From assembly GCF_903645355.1 (NCBI RefSeq), contig NZ_CAHJXR010000006.1, forward strand, positions 1 through 64,000: a stretch of DNA of 64,000 nt. Direction: 5' to 3'. Shown here one piece after another: positions 18,659-27,591 of this stretch. Origin of the DNA: Schaalia sp. Marseille-Q2122 (lineage in GTDB: Bacteria > Actinomycetota > Actinomycetes > Actinomycetales > Actinomycetaceae). A program made the translations under genes and the position numbers. How positions within the stretch are numbered: position 1 is the stretch's first letter; every line of letters begins with the position of its first letter. Under the pieces are notes generated by a model. The model did no database searches. It saw nothing but the letters and a program-made list of their open reading frames with translations, and was not told the origin of the DNA.

Positions 18659-19354
18659 GTGGATCACACCACCCTTGACCCTGAATCCTTCGACGAGGCC
18701 CCCGACTCAGCCACCGAAGCTGCAGACGCCAACGGCACCACCGAAGCAGCCCAGCACGACGCAACCCAGCACGAGGCGCCCGCGCACGACCCTGCGCCCG
18801 CCGCTGCCGACGCCGCCTCCAACGAGGCCGACGCCGCTGCACCCGCCTCTGCCGAGGGCGACGACCTCGCCGGACTGGAAGACCCCCTGGCTGACTCCGA
18901 ACTGGCCGCAGCACTGGACCGCATCGCCACCCTGGAAGACCAGCTGGCCCGCGCCAACGCCGACCACTACAACCTCAACCAGGAGTACGGCAACTACGTG
19001 CGTCGCACCAAGGAAGCCATCCCCGGCTACAAGGAAAGCGGCCACGTTGAGGTGCTCGAAGCCCTCATCGGCGTCCTGGACGACATTGACGCAGCCCGCC
19101 AGGCCGGCGACCTCGCCGATGGGCCCTTCGCAGCCATCGCCACCAAGCTCGAAGACACCCTGGCCACCCGCTTTGGCCTGTCCCGCTACGGGGCAGAGGG
19201 CGAGGACTTCGACCCCACCTTGCATGAGGCGCTCATGGCCCGCCCCAATCCCGAGGTTGAGCACCCTGTGATTGGTCAGCTCCTCCAACCCGGCTACACC
19301 ATGGGTGAGCGCGTCTTGCGCGTGGCCAAGGTGCTGGTCGACAATCCCGAATGA
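18659..19354 (+). CDS. grpE: Nucleotide exchange factor GrpE
   Basis: ADP release factor for DnaK. It starts at a GTG preceded by TTTTTGGAGAAACC. Residues 1-85 are an acidic, Ala/Asp-rich tail longer than in most GrpE proteins. A coiled-coil (ALDRIATLEDQLARANAD) follows, and then the beta domain with PTLHEALMARPNPEVEHPVIGQLLQPGYTMG in pieces, ending LRVAKVLVDNPE. 231 residues. It lies between the 44-codon ORF and dnaJ in the heat-shock operon. Confidence 0.95.
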   Translation: MDHTTLDPESFDEAPDSATEAADANGTTEAAQHDATQHEAPAHDPAPAAADAASNEADAAAPASAEGDDLAGLEDPLADSELAAALDRIATLEDQLARANADHYNLNQEYGNYVRRTKEAIPGYKESGHVEVLEALIGVLDDIDAARQAGDLADGPFAAIATKLEDTLATRFGLSRYGAEGEDFDPTLHEALMARPNPEVEHPVIGQLLQPGYTMGERVLRVAKVLVDNPE

Positions 19355-19404
19355 TGCCTCCCGTGCATGAATATTCATACGACAAGGAAAGGCGGTGATC
19401 GGCC

Positions 19405-20517
19405 GTGAGCGGACAAGACTGGTTTGAAAAGGACTTCTACAAGGTATTGGGCGTTGACAAGGACGCCGACACTGCCGCAATTAAGAAGGCCTACCGTAAG
19501 CTCGCCCGCAAGTACCACCCGGATCAAAACCAGGGAGACTCAGGCGCAGAGGAACGCTTCAAACAGATCAGCGAGGCCTACTCGGTCCTCTCCGACGCGG
19601 ACAAACGCAAGCAATATGACGCCATCCGCGCCATGGCCGGGGGCGGGGCGCGCTTCTCAGCAGGGTCGGGTGGTTTTGAGGACCTCTTTAGCGGCATGTT
19701 CTCCGGTGGAGGCGGCGCAGGTGGCGCACAGTTTTCTGCCGCAGGCTTTGAGGACATCCTCTCGGGCCTCTTCGGCGGCGGCCGAGGCGGGCGCGGTGGC
19801 GCTCGGGCCGGCAACCCCTTTGGCGGCCAGGCATCGTTTGACGGCCAGGGGCCCTTCGCGGGAGCCTCGCAGGACGGAAGCTTTGCTGGCGGCCCCTTTG
19901 GTGGCGGCGCATTCAACGGCCAAAACTTCGCGGGCGATCCCCGTTTTTCCTCCGCTCCTCGCCCCGCGAAGGGGTCAGATCTGAAGGCGTCGGCTTCACT
20001 GAGCTTCCGCCAAGCCCTCAAAGGCACGGAGATTCGCCTGACCGTGGGTGGTTCAACCGTGACGGCTCGCGTGCCTGCGGGCGTCAAGGACGGCCAGAAG
20101 ATCCGCCTAGCTGGCAAGGGCCGACCCGGGACGAATGGCGGCGCAGCGGGCGACCTCGTCGTGACCGTCAATGTCGCCCCCCACCCGGTGTTCCGCCGCG
20201 ACGGCGACAATCTGCGCATGACCCTGCCCGTGACTATTGCCGAGGCCACCCTGGGTGGTGCCCTTGAGGTGCCGCTGCTGGATGGGTCGACGGTGACGGT
20301 GAAGGTGCCTGCGGGCACGTCCTCGGGGGCGGTGCTGCGCGTGCGCGGCAAGGGCGTGAGCACCGCGAAAACCACCGGCGACCTGCTGGTGGAACTGCAG
20401 ATGGTGGCCCCCTCTGCCCTCTCTGACGAGGCAATGGCCGCCTTGCGGGCCTACGCTGAAGCCACGAGCGATTTTGACCCGCGAGCGGGTCTGAGCGATT
20501 CCATCGCGAAGGTCTAA
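19405..20517 (+). CDS. dnaJ: DnaJ/CbpA-type co-chaperone without zinc finger
   Basis: J domain at residues 8-75 with the HPD motif in KYHPDQNQ, then a very long Gly/Phe-rich linker (about 80-195, many GGG and FGG repeats), then two C-terminal substrate-binding domains ([28 protein letters not shown]). The four CxxCxGxG zinc repeats of classical DnaJ are absent, so by domain layout it is a CbpA/DnaJB-like protein although it occupies the operon's dnaJ position. GTG start at 19405, 50 bases after grpE and 15 before hspR. Confidence 0.92.
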   Translation: MSGQDWFEKDFYKVLGVDKDADTAAIKKAYRKLARKYHPDQNQGDSGAEERFKQISEAYSVLSDADKRKQYDAIRAMAGGGARFSAGSGGFEDLFSGMFSGGGGAGGAQFSAAGFEDILSGLFGGGRGGRGGARAGNPFGGQASFDGQGPFAGASQDGSFAGGPFGGGAFNGQNFAGDPRFSSAPRPAKGSDLKASASLSFRQALKGTEIRLTVGGSTVTARVPAGVKDGQKIRLAGKGRPGTNGGAAGDLVVTVNVAPHPVFRRDGDNLRMTLPVTIAEATLGGALEVPLLDGSTVTVKVPAGTSSGAVLRVRGKGVSTAKTTGDLLVELQMVAPSALSDEAMAALRAYAEATSDFDPRAGLSDSIAKV

Positions 20518-20531
20518 GAAAGGGGGGTGCC

Positions 20532-21146
20532 ATGTCTACTAGCGCACAGGGATCCACACCTTCTGGTGAACCTCGCCGTCCCTCCGGCGGGGCGCGCGCT
20601 CAGGCGACCTTCGTCATTTCCGTCGCTGCGGAGCTGGCTGGCATGCACCCCCAGACCTTGCGCCAATACGACCGTTTGGGTCTGGTGATCCCTGCCCGCA
20701 CGAAGGGCCGCGGCAGGCGCTACACGCAGCGCGACATTCAACGCCTGCGTGACGTGCAGCGCATGTCCCAGGATGAGGGCATTAACCTCGCGGGTATTCA
20801 GCGCATTCTTGACCTGGAACGTCAGGTGGAGCGCCTGGAGGAGGAACGCGACCTCCTGCGCGCCCGCCTTGAGGAGATCGACGCCCGCGCGAACCGTGTA
20901 TTCACTGCCTCCCCCACCGGTGAGGTTCACCAGTTCCAACGAGGCCAACGCGTGCCTCGTCCCGCTGTTGGCGGCGTGTCGCGCACGGCTCCCGCCGACC
21001 CCAATGCGGCTCCTGTCGTGGTGTGGAGGCCGTGGCCGCAAGCCGTGCAGGGGGCGCCTCGGCCTCGTGTGAGGGCGGTCATTGAGTCGCCTCGTGGGAG
21101 CGTTCGGGTGATCGAGGGCGAAATCTCCACTACCGTAATCCCATGA
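20532..21146 (+). CDS. hspR: Heat-shock repressor HspR (MerR family)
   Basis: Binds HAIR sites such as those at 16323 and 16386 and represses the dnaK operon with DnaK as co-repressor. The MerR-type helix-turn-helix is at about residues 20-90 (AAELAGMHPQTLRQYDRLGL, RRYTQRDIQRLRDVQRMS). A leucine-rich coiled coil LERQVERLEEERDLLRARLE follows, then an unconserved tail of about 85 residues, longer than in mycobacterial HspR. GGGGGG serves as ribosome site. Its stop overlaps murT by four bases (ATGA), so heat-shock read-through into murT-gatD is likely. Confidence 0.93.
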   Translation: MSTSAQGSTPSGEPRRPSGGARAQATFVISVAAELAGMHPQTLRQYDRLGLVIPARTKGRGRRYTQRDIQRLRDVQRMSQDEGINLAGIQRILDLERQVERLEEERDLLRARLEEIDARANRVFTASPTGEVHQFQRGQRVPRPAVGGVSRTAPADPNAAPVVVWRPWPQAVQGAPRPRVRAVIESPRGSVRVIEGEISTTVIP

Positions 21147-22567
21147 CATCTTCACGATCGTCCGCCTCCGCCCGCGCCGCAGCTGCGGCCTCCTCTGCCC
21201 TTCCTCTCCGCTCTCGCCTGGCCTTGACCGCCGGGAAAGCTGCGGCGAAGGCTTCGCAGGCCTTGGGGCGCGGTTCGGGTGGCATGATCGGCGGGGTGAT
21301 CGCCGCCCGCATTTCGCCCTCGATCTTGGCTGACCTGGCGCGCAATACGCGCTGCGTCATTGTCACGGGCACGAATGGTAAGTCCACGACCACGCGCATG
21401 GTGCGCACAGCGCTGGCTGCCGAGCCGCCCTCGTGCTCAACCGCTGGGGTGCCCGATGCTGCCAACGTGAGTGCTGCGGTGGCCTCGAATACGAATGGTG
21501 ACAACCTACCTTCGGGTGTGACGGCGGCGCTTATGGCCAACCCTGATGCGCCCTTTGCTGCCCTTGAGGTCGACGAGATGCACGTTCCGGCCGTGGCCGC
21601 CCAGGTGCGTCCCGCTGCTTTCGTGCTGCTCAACCTTTCGCGCGACCAGCTTGACCGCGTCGGTGAGATCGGTGCCGTTGAGCAGCGCCTCCGCCAGGCC
21701 GTGGCGGACAATCCGCAGGCCGTGGTGGTGGCGAATTGTGACGATCCGCTGATTGTGTCGGCGGCGATGGATGCGCCCAAGGTCGTGTGGGTATCCACGG
21801 GTGGGCGGTGGAATTCTGATTCGGTGTCCTTCCCACGAGGTGGCCGCGTGGTGCGTGACGCTGCTGGCGCTGCCGATCCTGCTAACGAGGGCGGCGCGGC
21901 GGGCACAGCCTCGTGGCATGTTGTCAACGACGAGGGGGAGACCATTCTTACCCGCCCCGAACCGGCGTGGTGGTGCGAAAGCATTAACGCTGAGGGTTCG
22001 ACTGCCTGTGCCACCTTGCGTGGCCCCTTCGGGGTTGAGCTGCCCCTCGACCTGTCCCTGCCGGGCCAAGTGAACCTGGGCAATGCGGCCCAGGCGGTGG
22101 CTGCGGCCGTCGCCCTGGGCATCCACCCTGAGGATGCCGTCGCCGCTGTCACCACCGTCTCAGAGGTTGCCGGACGCTACTCCACTCACAGTGTTGATGG
22201 GCGTGAAATCCGCATTCTTCTGGCCAAGAATCCCGCAGGCTGGCAAGAGTCCATGGCCATGTGCGACCCGGCAGCCCAGCAGGTCGTCATCGGCGTGAAC
22301 GGTCAGGTGCCCGACGGTCAGGACCTTTCATGGCTGTGGGACGTTGACTTCTCTGCCCTCCAAGGTCGCCCCCGAGTGGTGGCCTGCGGTGAACGAGGCG
22401 CCGACCTGGCCGTGCGCCTGCAATACGCGGGCGTGGACTGTCAGGTGGCTGACCTCCCCATGGACGCCCTGGCCCTGTGCGAACCCGGGCAGGTGGAGAT
22501 GCTGCTCAACTACACCTCACTGCGTGACTTTAAGAAGATCCTTGATGCCAGGGAGGCCCAGGCATGA
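21143..22567 (+). CDS. murT: Lipid II isoglutaminyl synthase, MurT subunit
   Basis: With GatD it amidates the alpha-carboxyl of D-Glu in lipid II, giving D-isoglutamine needed for cross-linking and lysozyme resistance. It is a Mur-ligase-like protein: P-loop VTGTNGKSTTT at 75-84, central VNLGNAAQAVAAAVALGI, and a C-terminal DUF1727 region with ILLAKNPAGWQE and the end LLNYTSLRDFKKIL. The CxxC pairs of a zinc ribbon, seen in S. aureus MurT, are not visible in the central domain. It overlaps hspR and gatD by four bases each. Confidence 0.92.
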   Translation: MTSSRSSASARAAAAASSALPLRSRLALTAGKAAAKASQALGRGSGGMIGGVIAARISPSILADLARNTRCVIVTGTNGKSTTTRMVRTALAAEPPSCSTAGVPDAANVSAAVASNTNGDNLPSGVTAALMANPDAPFAALEVDEMHVPAVAAQVRPAAFVLLNLSRDQLDRVGEIGAVEQRLRQAVADNPQAVVVANCDDPLIVSAAMDAPKVVWVSTGGRWNSDSVSFPRGGRVVRDAAGAADPANEGGAAGTASWHVVNDEGETILTRPEPAWWCESINAEGSTACATLRGPFGVELPLDLSLPGQVNLGNAAQAVAAAVALGIHPEDAVAAVTTVSEVAGRYSTHSVDGREIRILLAKNPAGWQESMAMCDPAAQQVVIGVNGQVPDGQDLSWLWDVDFSALQGRPRVVACGERGADLAVRLQYAGVDCQVADLPMDALALCEPGQVEMLLNYTSLRDFKKILDAREAQA

Positions 22568-23340
22568 CCCACACCGAATCCGCACAGGTACCAGGCGCGA
22601 CCTCATCGGAATCCGCCCTGCGCATCGGCGTGATCCTGCCCGAAGTGCTCGGCACCTACGGTGACACGGGAAATGCCGTTGTCCTGGCTGAACGCGCCCG
22701 CAGGCGAGGTATCGCCGCTGAGATCATCCCCATCGGCATTGATGATGCTGTGCCTGACTCCCTGGATATTTACACCATGGGCGGCGGCGAGGACATCGCC
22801 CAAGAGATTGCCGCCGCGAAACTACGCGAGGATCACGGCCTCACGCGCGCACTCAGCGCGGGCCGCCCTCTGCTGGCGATCTGCGCCTCCTTGCAGGTCC
22901 TCGGCCACTGGTACGAGGACGCCCGCGGCCAGCAGGTGTCGGGCCTGGGTCTGTTGGACGTCACCACCCGCCCCCAAGGAGCACGCTCCATCGGCGAACT
23001 CGTCTCCGAGCCCGCCCTCGACGGGCTGACAGAACTACTCACCGGCTTTGAAAACCACGGCGGAGGCACAACTCTGGGGCCTGATGCCCGCCCTTTGGGG
23101 CGCGTGCGCTTCGGCAATGGCAATACAACCCTTAATGCCGAGGGTGCCACGCAAGAAGGCGCCGTGCAGGGGTCGATTATTGCCACCTACATGCACGGCC
23201 CCGTTCTAGCACGCAACCCGCAGCTAGCGGACCTCCTCCTGGCGCGCGCCATGGGTGTCGAGTTGGCTGCGCTTGCACCGGTGGAGATTCCCGGCGTGGA
23301 GCAATTACGCGTTGAACGCCTGGCCGTCGCAGCTTCCTGA
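22564..23340 (+). CDS. gatD: Lipid II isoglutaminyl synthase, GatD glutaminase subunit
   Basis: Class I-like glutamine amidotransferase that supplies ammonia to MurT. Nucleophile Cys107 is in LLAICASLQVLG and the catalytic His is in TYMHGPVLARNP. The N-terminal motif VLGTYGDTGN is typical of the CobB/CobQ-like GatD family. 258 residues. The ATGA overlap with murT indicates translational coupling. Its first roughly 18 residues look unconserved. About 200 bases of non-coding sequence follow. Confidence 0.93.
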   Translation: MTHTESAQVPGATSSESALRIGVILPEVLGTYGDTGNAVVLAERARRRGIAAEIIPIGIDDAVPDSLDIYTMGGGEDIAQEIAAAKLREDHGLTRALSAGRPLLAICASLQVLGHWYEDARGQQVSGLGLLDVTTRPQGARSIGELVSEPALDGLTELLTGFENHGGGTTLGPDARPLGRVRFGNGNTTLNAEGATQEGAVQGSIIATYMHGPVLARNPQLADLLLARAMGVELAALAPVEIPGVEQLRVERLAVAAS

Positions 23341-23541
23341 GCATTCTCCAGTATGGGAGTTCCATCCTGATACTCCATCCCATGCGTTGCCCTAGGACTG
23401 CAGTGTGCTCTTTGGGAGTGGACTGCGCTTTTTGTCTGTCAATCGCGGGAGCTTTCCACGCACTTCCACAAGAAAGTTGAAAAGGTGCGCCTGGGTTGCT
23501 TTCGCTATGCTGTGCCATAGACCTGTCTGGAAGGAGACATG

Positions 23542-24294
23542 ATGACCGCCCCTGACAACCCTATGGAAGAGCCTCGTTACGGACGCCGCAGTGACGAATG
23601 GACCCCTGAAGCCCAGACCCCCTCCTCAACGCCCTCGGCCAACGGCACTGCTGGCACGCATGCCGACACCCCCTGGCCCCAATACGGTCAGCTCTCCGAC
23701 CAGACACCTGTTTCGCCCCAGCCTGGCCCGAACCCCCACGGCGCCCCCTACAGTGGGCAGCCTGCACCAGCTCTTCCTGGTCGCGGCCGTGGTATTGGCC
23801 TGCTCGTTGGCGGCCTGGTCGCTATGCTTCTCGTTGCTCCCGCAGTATTTTTTGGCGTTCTGCTTGGGGGCATGAATCTTGGTGAACTCGCCAACAGCGC
23901 CGCCCCCGTCCAATCAGGACAGACCGTCACCGTCACTGATAGTGGCAGCTACGCAGTCGTTGTCAACAGCGGCGACGTCTACGGATGCGCCCTGACCGAC
24001 TCCGCTGGCGTCTCCCACGAAATGCTCTTCCAGCCCTCGACCTCGTCAACCTTCTGGGCTCAGGGCCTGACCCCCGGCACCTACACCCTTGAGTGCGCCA
24101 CCGAAGGCAATGTGCAGCTCATGGGCATGAGCGGCCTGAGCATTGATTCAGCAACATCAGCGATGCTTTCTGCTTTGGGCTGGAGTGCGCTGGTGGGCTT
24201 CATTGGTCTGGGTCTGACCATCTGGGGCGTCGTTGCCATCATCCGCATCAACCGTCAACGTCGCGAGATTCAGCGCACCTACGGCATCTACTGA
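23542..24294 (+). CDS. Proline-rich two-TM membrane protein
   Basis: About 250 residues with no family I can name. The Pro/Ser/Gln-rich cytoplasmic N-terminus spans about 1-80. A membrane segment follows (GLLVGGLVAMLLVAPAVFFG), then an external domain of about 110 residues with a likely disulphide pair in VYGCALTD and YTLECATEG. A second membrane segment (SALVGFIGLGLTIWGVVAII) and a short basic tail complete it. I chose the second of two adjacent ATGs because AAGGAG lies at better spacing; 23539 is the alternative. Possibly a cell-envelope protein. Confidence 0.75.
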   Translation: MTAPDNPMEEPRYGRRSDEWTPEAQTPSSTPSANGTAGTHADTPWPQYGQLSDQTPVSPQPGPNPHGAPYSGQPAPALPGRGRGIGLLVGGLVAMLLVAPAVFFGVLLGGMNLGELANSAAPVQSGQTVTVTDSGSYAVVVNSGDVYGCALTDSAGVSHEMLFQPSTSSTFWAQGLTPGTYTLECATEGNVQLMGMSGLSIDSATSAMLSALGWSALVGFIGLGLTIWGVVAIIRINRQRREIQRTYGIY

Positions 24295-24369
24295 ATCTTC
24301 AGACCAGCCCGCAAGAGTTGGTTTCCCTGGAGATCGCCACCGGTCTGAGCCGATCGCAATAAGAAGAGC

Positions 24370-24415
24370 AGCCTCCTATGAGAACAGTGCATCGGCACTG
24401 CTCTCATAGGAGGCT
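24370..24415 (+). terminator. Long-stem terminator
   Basis: AGCCTCCTATGAGAACAGTGC-type left arm (24370-24390) and its complement (24395-24415) give a 21-bp stem with one mismatch and loop ATCG, followed by TTTCTG. It ends the membrane-protein transcript and separates it from the ATPase. Confidence 0.8.
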
Positions 24416-24464
24416 TTCTGCACCTTGTGCGCGTTCTCCTGCGTCGTGTGCTTGCTCACCTGAA

Positions 24465-24568
24465 CCTCGTAAAACGGCAACCACATCCTCGCAGAATGGC
24501 AACACCAACCTCGTAAAACGGCAACCTCACCCTCGTAGAATGGCAACACCAACCTCGTAAAACGGCAA
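24465..24568. repeat. 22-bp direct-repeat array, 5 copies, alternating types
   Basis: Five 16-base cores start at 24465, 24487, 24509, 24531 and 24553, exactly 22 bp apart. Copies 1, 3 and 5 are CCTCGTAAAACGGCAA. Copies 2 and 4 are CCTCGCAGAATGGCAA and CCTCGTAGAATGGCAA. The 6-base spacers are CCACAT, CACCAA, CCTCAC and CACCAA. The array ends 19 bases before the ATPase start codon, so it covers the -35 region and upstream. Confidence 0.95.
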
Positions 24569-24575
24569 AAGTTGA

Positions 24576-24581
24576 TAGAAT
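24576..24581 (+). promoter_or_regulatory. -10 element of the ATPase gene, probably leaderless
   Basis: TAGAAT lies seven bases before the ATG at 24588. A transcript starting at normal distance would begin at or within a base of the start codon. No ribosome site is visible, consistent with leaderless translation. Confidence 0.55.
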
Positions 24582-24587
24582 CGACGC

Positions 24588-25853
24588 ATGTCACCCCCTC
24601 TTATCCGACGAAATATCACCCAGATCGCACAGGAAACACTCCACCACTCTCCTGTTGTGGTGATTAGTGGCGCACGGCAGGTTGGGAAGAGCACACTCAT
24701 GCACATCCTCCTTGATGCACTGCCCCACAAGCTCGTCAACCTTGACAGCGCAGTAAGCAGGGAGTCTGCGCTCAGCGATCCAGACGGATTTGCTCACCAA
24801 TTCCCTGACGGCACGCTGGCCATTGACGAGATTCAGCGCGCACCCGATTTGCTTCTCTCTATCAAACTAGCTGTCGACCAGAAACGATCAGCTGCCCGCT
24901 TCATTGTTACAGGTTCTGCCGACCTCCTCACCGCAAGCGGCACACAAGAAAGTCTTGCGGGTCGAGCGCACACCATTCGCCTCCACGGCCTGAGCCAGGG
25001 GGAAGTGCGTGGCTATTGTGAAGATTTTGCCCATATGGCCTGGCAATTAGCGAAAATGCCCCCGCCCCAGCCGAGCACAACACTTTCTCGCAGAGAGTAC
25101 CTCTCTCTTGCAACAACCAGCGCCTATCCTGAAATACATAACGCCCCCTACCGAATCGCGACACGTTGGATGGACGGCTACCTAGAGCGAGTCCTCTCTA
25201 AAGACACTGCAGACGTCAGCAACATTCAGCATTACGATCGCCTACATCCCTTGCTCAGCCTTATTGCAGCAGAGAACTCTTCGGAGTTCGTTAATCAGCG
25301 CTACGCCCAGGCGCTAGATTTGCCCGCACGCAGCCTTCCAGCGTACGTGAAAGCCCTTTCCGACGTTTATCTCATCCACAGCATTCCTGCATGGGGACAC
25401 AATCTCTCCAAACGGGCAGTCTCCAAACCAAAAATCTTGATTTCTGATCCAGGAATTGCTGCCTACCTATGCGGCATTGATGTCACAGGCCTCGAACACG
25501 ATATTTCTAGCGCTCTTACCGGAGGTCTCGTTGAAGCCTTCGTCGCGGGGGAACTTCTTAAGCAAAAGGGTTGGTCTCGCATTGACTATTCGATTCACCA
25601 CTGGCGCGACAGCGGCAATTCCAATCACGAGGTTGACATCGTCCTAGAAAATAGAGCACGCGAGATCGTTGCTATCGAAGTTAAATCACAGGCAACCCTT
25701 GGCGCCAAACACTTCACCGGTCTTAAGAAGCTGCGCGAGATCGCAGGCCACCGCTTCAAAGCTGGCATTGTCCTTTACACCGGCGCAGAGATCATGCCTT
25801 TTGGTGAGGGCCTCTGGGCTATGCCGATCAATATGCTGTGGGAGGCTCGCTAG
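24588..25853 (+). CDS. AAA_14 / DUF4143 ATPase
   Basis: 421 residues. Walker A GARQVGKST is at about 28-36 and Walker B GTLAIDEIQRA follows. A sensor-like FIVTGSADLL comes next, then the DUF4143 C-terminal half. Near the end EVDIVLENRAREIVAIEVKSQ (given in parts: EVDIVLE and IVAIEVKSQ) resembles a PD-(D/E)xK nuclease core. These ATPases are common in mobile and defence contexts, but their substrate is unknown. The base composition is lower in GC than the neighbours. The gene directly follows the 22-bp repeat array, and its last four bases overlap the convergent amidotransferase gene. Confidence 0.85.
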   Translation: MSPPLIRRNITQIAQETLHHSPVVVISGARQVGKSTLMHILLDALPHKLVNLDSAVSRESALSDPDGFAHQFPDGTLAIDEIQRAPDLLLSIKLAVDQKRSAARFIVTGSADLLTASGTQESLAGRAHTIRLHGLSQGEVRGYCEDFAHMAWQLAKMPPPQPSTTLSRREYLSLATTSAYPEIHNAPYRIATRWMDGYLERVLSKDTADVSNIQHYDRLHPLLSLIAAENSSEFVNQRYAQALDLPARSLPAYVKALSDVYLIHSIPAWGHNLSKRAVSKPKILISDPGIAAYLCGIDVTGLEHDISSALTGGLVEAFVAGELLKQKGWSRIDYSIHHWRDSGNSNHEVDIVLENRAREIVAIEVKSQATLGAKHFTGLKKLREIAGHRFKAGIVLYTGAEIMPFGEGLWAMPINMLWEAR

Positions 25854-26602
25854 TTACCTGCCTGCTGTGCAGCCTGGGCAATGCGCATGAAGTTTCGGAT
25901 GAGAAGGCCTGCTTGGTGGGTGCCAGGCCCATTGCGTCCGATGAGCACCAGGGAGTCAAAGTCACCGCCAGTCCCATAGCCTGCATCCTCGTACGCTGAA
26001 AGGCGAATGCGGATGGCATCAGAGTCAATTTCAGGGTTGAACTGCGTGGCGTAGAAATTTTCACCCATGCGCATCGCCTGCACAGGGCAGGTCAGCGATT
26101 TCGCAAGGAGAACCGCCCCTTCAGGCATGCGTTCAACGGCCTCGCGGTGATGGACGTATGTGAGGAACTCTCGCGGGAACCCGTCTAAAAGAGGGTCGTT
26201 CATGCCTTCTTCGGTGAGCATGATGTCAACCATTTGCGGGTCCTCAGCCCAAGCTCTGCTGACCAGTCCCCCACGCAGCACGGTTGCAACCTCCGTGCCG
26301 TATCCGGTGGTCAGACAGGGAGTGCGGGCGGCAACAATATCGGTGAAGAGGTGCGCAAGCTCAGCCTCCGTACGTTTTTGCGTGGCCGATTTCTTGTCAT
26401 CAGGTGTGGTTGTTCCGTAGGGGGATCCTGCCACGATGATGCCCGTGTAGGCGTTGACGTCAATATCAGGTAGACCCAGCATGTCGAGCCTGACCTGCTC
26501 AAGGCTGTTTTCGTCCAGGCCGGTGACGCGTTGGAAACAGGCGTATTCCGCTTCGACCGCTTCATCCTCTGGGCGGGTTGAGACAAGAAGAAAAGGCAAC
26601 AT
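25850..26602 (-). CDS. Degenerate class I glutamine amidotransferase-like protein
   Basis: 250 residues with the GMP-synthase-type GATase fold: GIIVAGSPYG near 54-63 and an MQAxRxGENFYATQF strand. The nucleophile elbow, normally LGICYG, reads LTTGYG (Gly100 in place of Cys). The FHPE motif reads FNPEID (Asn189 in place of His); Glu191 remains. It therefore cannot work as a normal glutaminase and may be a binding or regulatory protein. ATG at 26602 gives MLPFLLVSTRPEDEA. It converges on the DUF4143 ATPase with a 4-base overlap. Confidence 0.75.
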   Translation of the reverse strand: MLPFLLVSTRPEDEAVEAEYACFQRVTGLDENSLEQVRLDMLGLPDIDVNAYTGIIVAGSPYGTTTPDDKKSATQKRTEAELAHLFTDIVAARTPCLTTGYGTEVATVLRGGLVSRAWAEDPQMVDIMLTEEGMNDPLLDGFPREFLTYVHHREAVERMPEGAVLLAKSLTCPVQAMRMGENFYATQFNPEIDSDAIRIRLSAYEDAGYGTGGDFDSLVLIGRNGPGTHQAGLLIRNFMRIAQAAQQAGN

Positions 26603-26846
26603 ACACCAAGTTTAGGCAAAGAGTTGGGAAAGTCTTGGCGGGCAGGGGGGATTGAGACGAATCTATGCCGCTTTCACCCAGAAGAAGGCATTGCTTTCGT
26701 CAATTGGGGGCCTAAAGTCCCTGTCAGCGCCACGAGGTAGCCGCACCGTCCTCGCATGACCTTACCTGCTCGGCCCAGCCGCACCTGCCCGGCCTGGCCT
26801 TACCTCGCCTTACCTCGCTTTGCCTCGCATGGCCGCCAACACTGCG

Positions 26847-27311
26847 CTACAGGGCGTCTGGGAGCAATCCCGCTACCGCAGCCCACACGAAAAGCCACCA
26901 CAGGGCACTCAATGTCGAGATCACCAGCGCGGCCGCCGCCGGACGGCGCCCCACACCGTGATTCAAGTGCGCGTGAATCAAGCCCCAAATGCCGCCGCCC
27001 ACGCTGGCAACCAAAGCAAAGGGGAAGACGATGGCGAGGGCGGAAAACCACAGGGCGAATTGAGCCGGACGATTCACCGGCGTTGGGGGAAAGTTATAGC
27101 CTGGACCTGCGAAAACCCGTGCAGGATCGGCGGTGAAACCCTGATCAAAACTCGGGGTGACATCGGGAGCTTTCTCCGAAATACCGATACGCGCGCCCTC
27201 TGCGAAGCGGTCGCCCCCTGCCGCACCGTTTGACGAGGCCGACGCGCTAAGTGTCGTCTGCGCGGAGGAGTGCGCTGCGGGAGTGGCGGGCTGCTGGGGC
27301 GGCAATGTCAT
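26847..27311 (-). CDS. DUF4190-like small membrane protein
   Basis: About 154 residues from the ATG at 27311 (MTLPPQQPATPAAH). The first roughly 70 residues are Ala/Ser/Pro-rich and probably cytoplasmic. Two membrane segments follow (LWFSALAIVFPFALVASVGGG and ALVISTLSALWWLFVWAAVAG), separated by a basic loop GLIHAHLNHGVGRRP. This resembles the DUF4190 layout. Function unknown. A longer reading would start at 27389, but its extra residues are unconvincing. The 240 bases downstream are C-rich low-complexity sequence with repeated TTACCTCGC. Confidence 0.7.
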   Translation of the reverse strand: MTLPPQQPATPAAHSSAQTTLSASASSNGAAGGDRFAEGARIGISEKAPDVTPSFDQGFTADPARVFAGPGYNFPPTPVNRPAQFALWFSALAIVFPFALVASVGGGIWGLIHAHLNHGVGRRPAAAALVISTLSALWWLFVWAAVAGLLPDAL

Positions 27312-27591
27312 GGTGTAAGCATGGCACATCCTTGCCCCATCTGGGAGATATCCTGCGGCCGCACTTCCAGCTTCTAGCTCCCACCTCACGGCTCAGCCCT
27401 CGCGACCCCCCTTTGCCCCTCAGCTCGCCCTGCTCCAGACCCTCTCCCCCAACCCCTCAGCGCAAGGGTGACTCGGCCCACGCCCTCGTTCCATGGACAA
27501 ACTATCGTTGAAACCCCTCGCGCGGGTAGTCTGGGATTCCGACCGGTTCAACGGCCCTACCGCCCACCAAACTGATCGGAGTAGACCGCAT

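Noticed and set aside
19405-20517. Frameshift or deletion causing loss of the DnaJ zinc finger
   Set aside because: The frame is continuous and both C-terminal domains are intact; a CbpA-type layout explains it.
24465-24568. CRISPR array
   Set aside because: The spacers are only six bases and nearly repeat themselves, the cores are 16 bases, and no cas gene is nearby.
27493-27591. N-terminal extension of the uracil permease
   Set aside because: The extra 33 residues are not conserved and a good ribosome site precedes the ATG at 27592.
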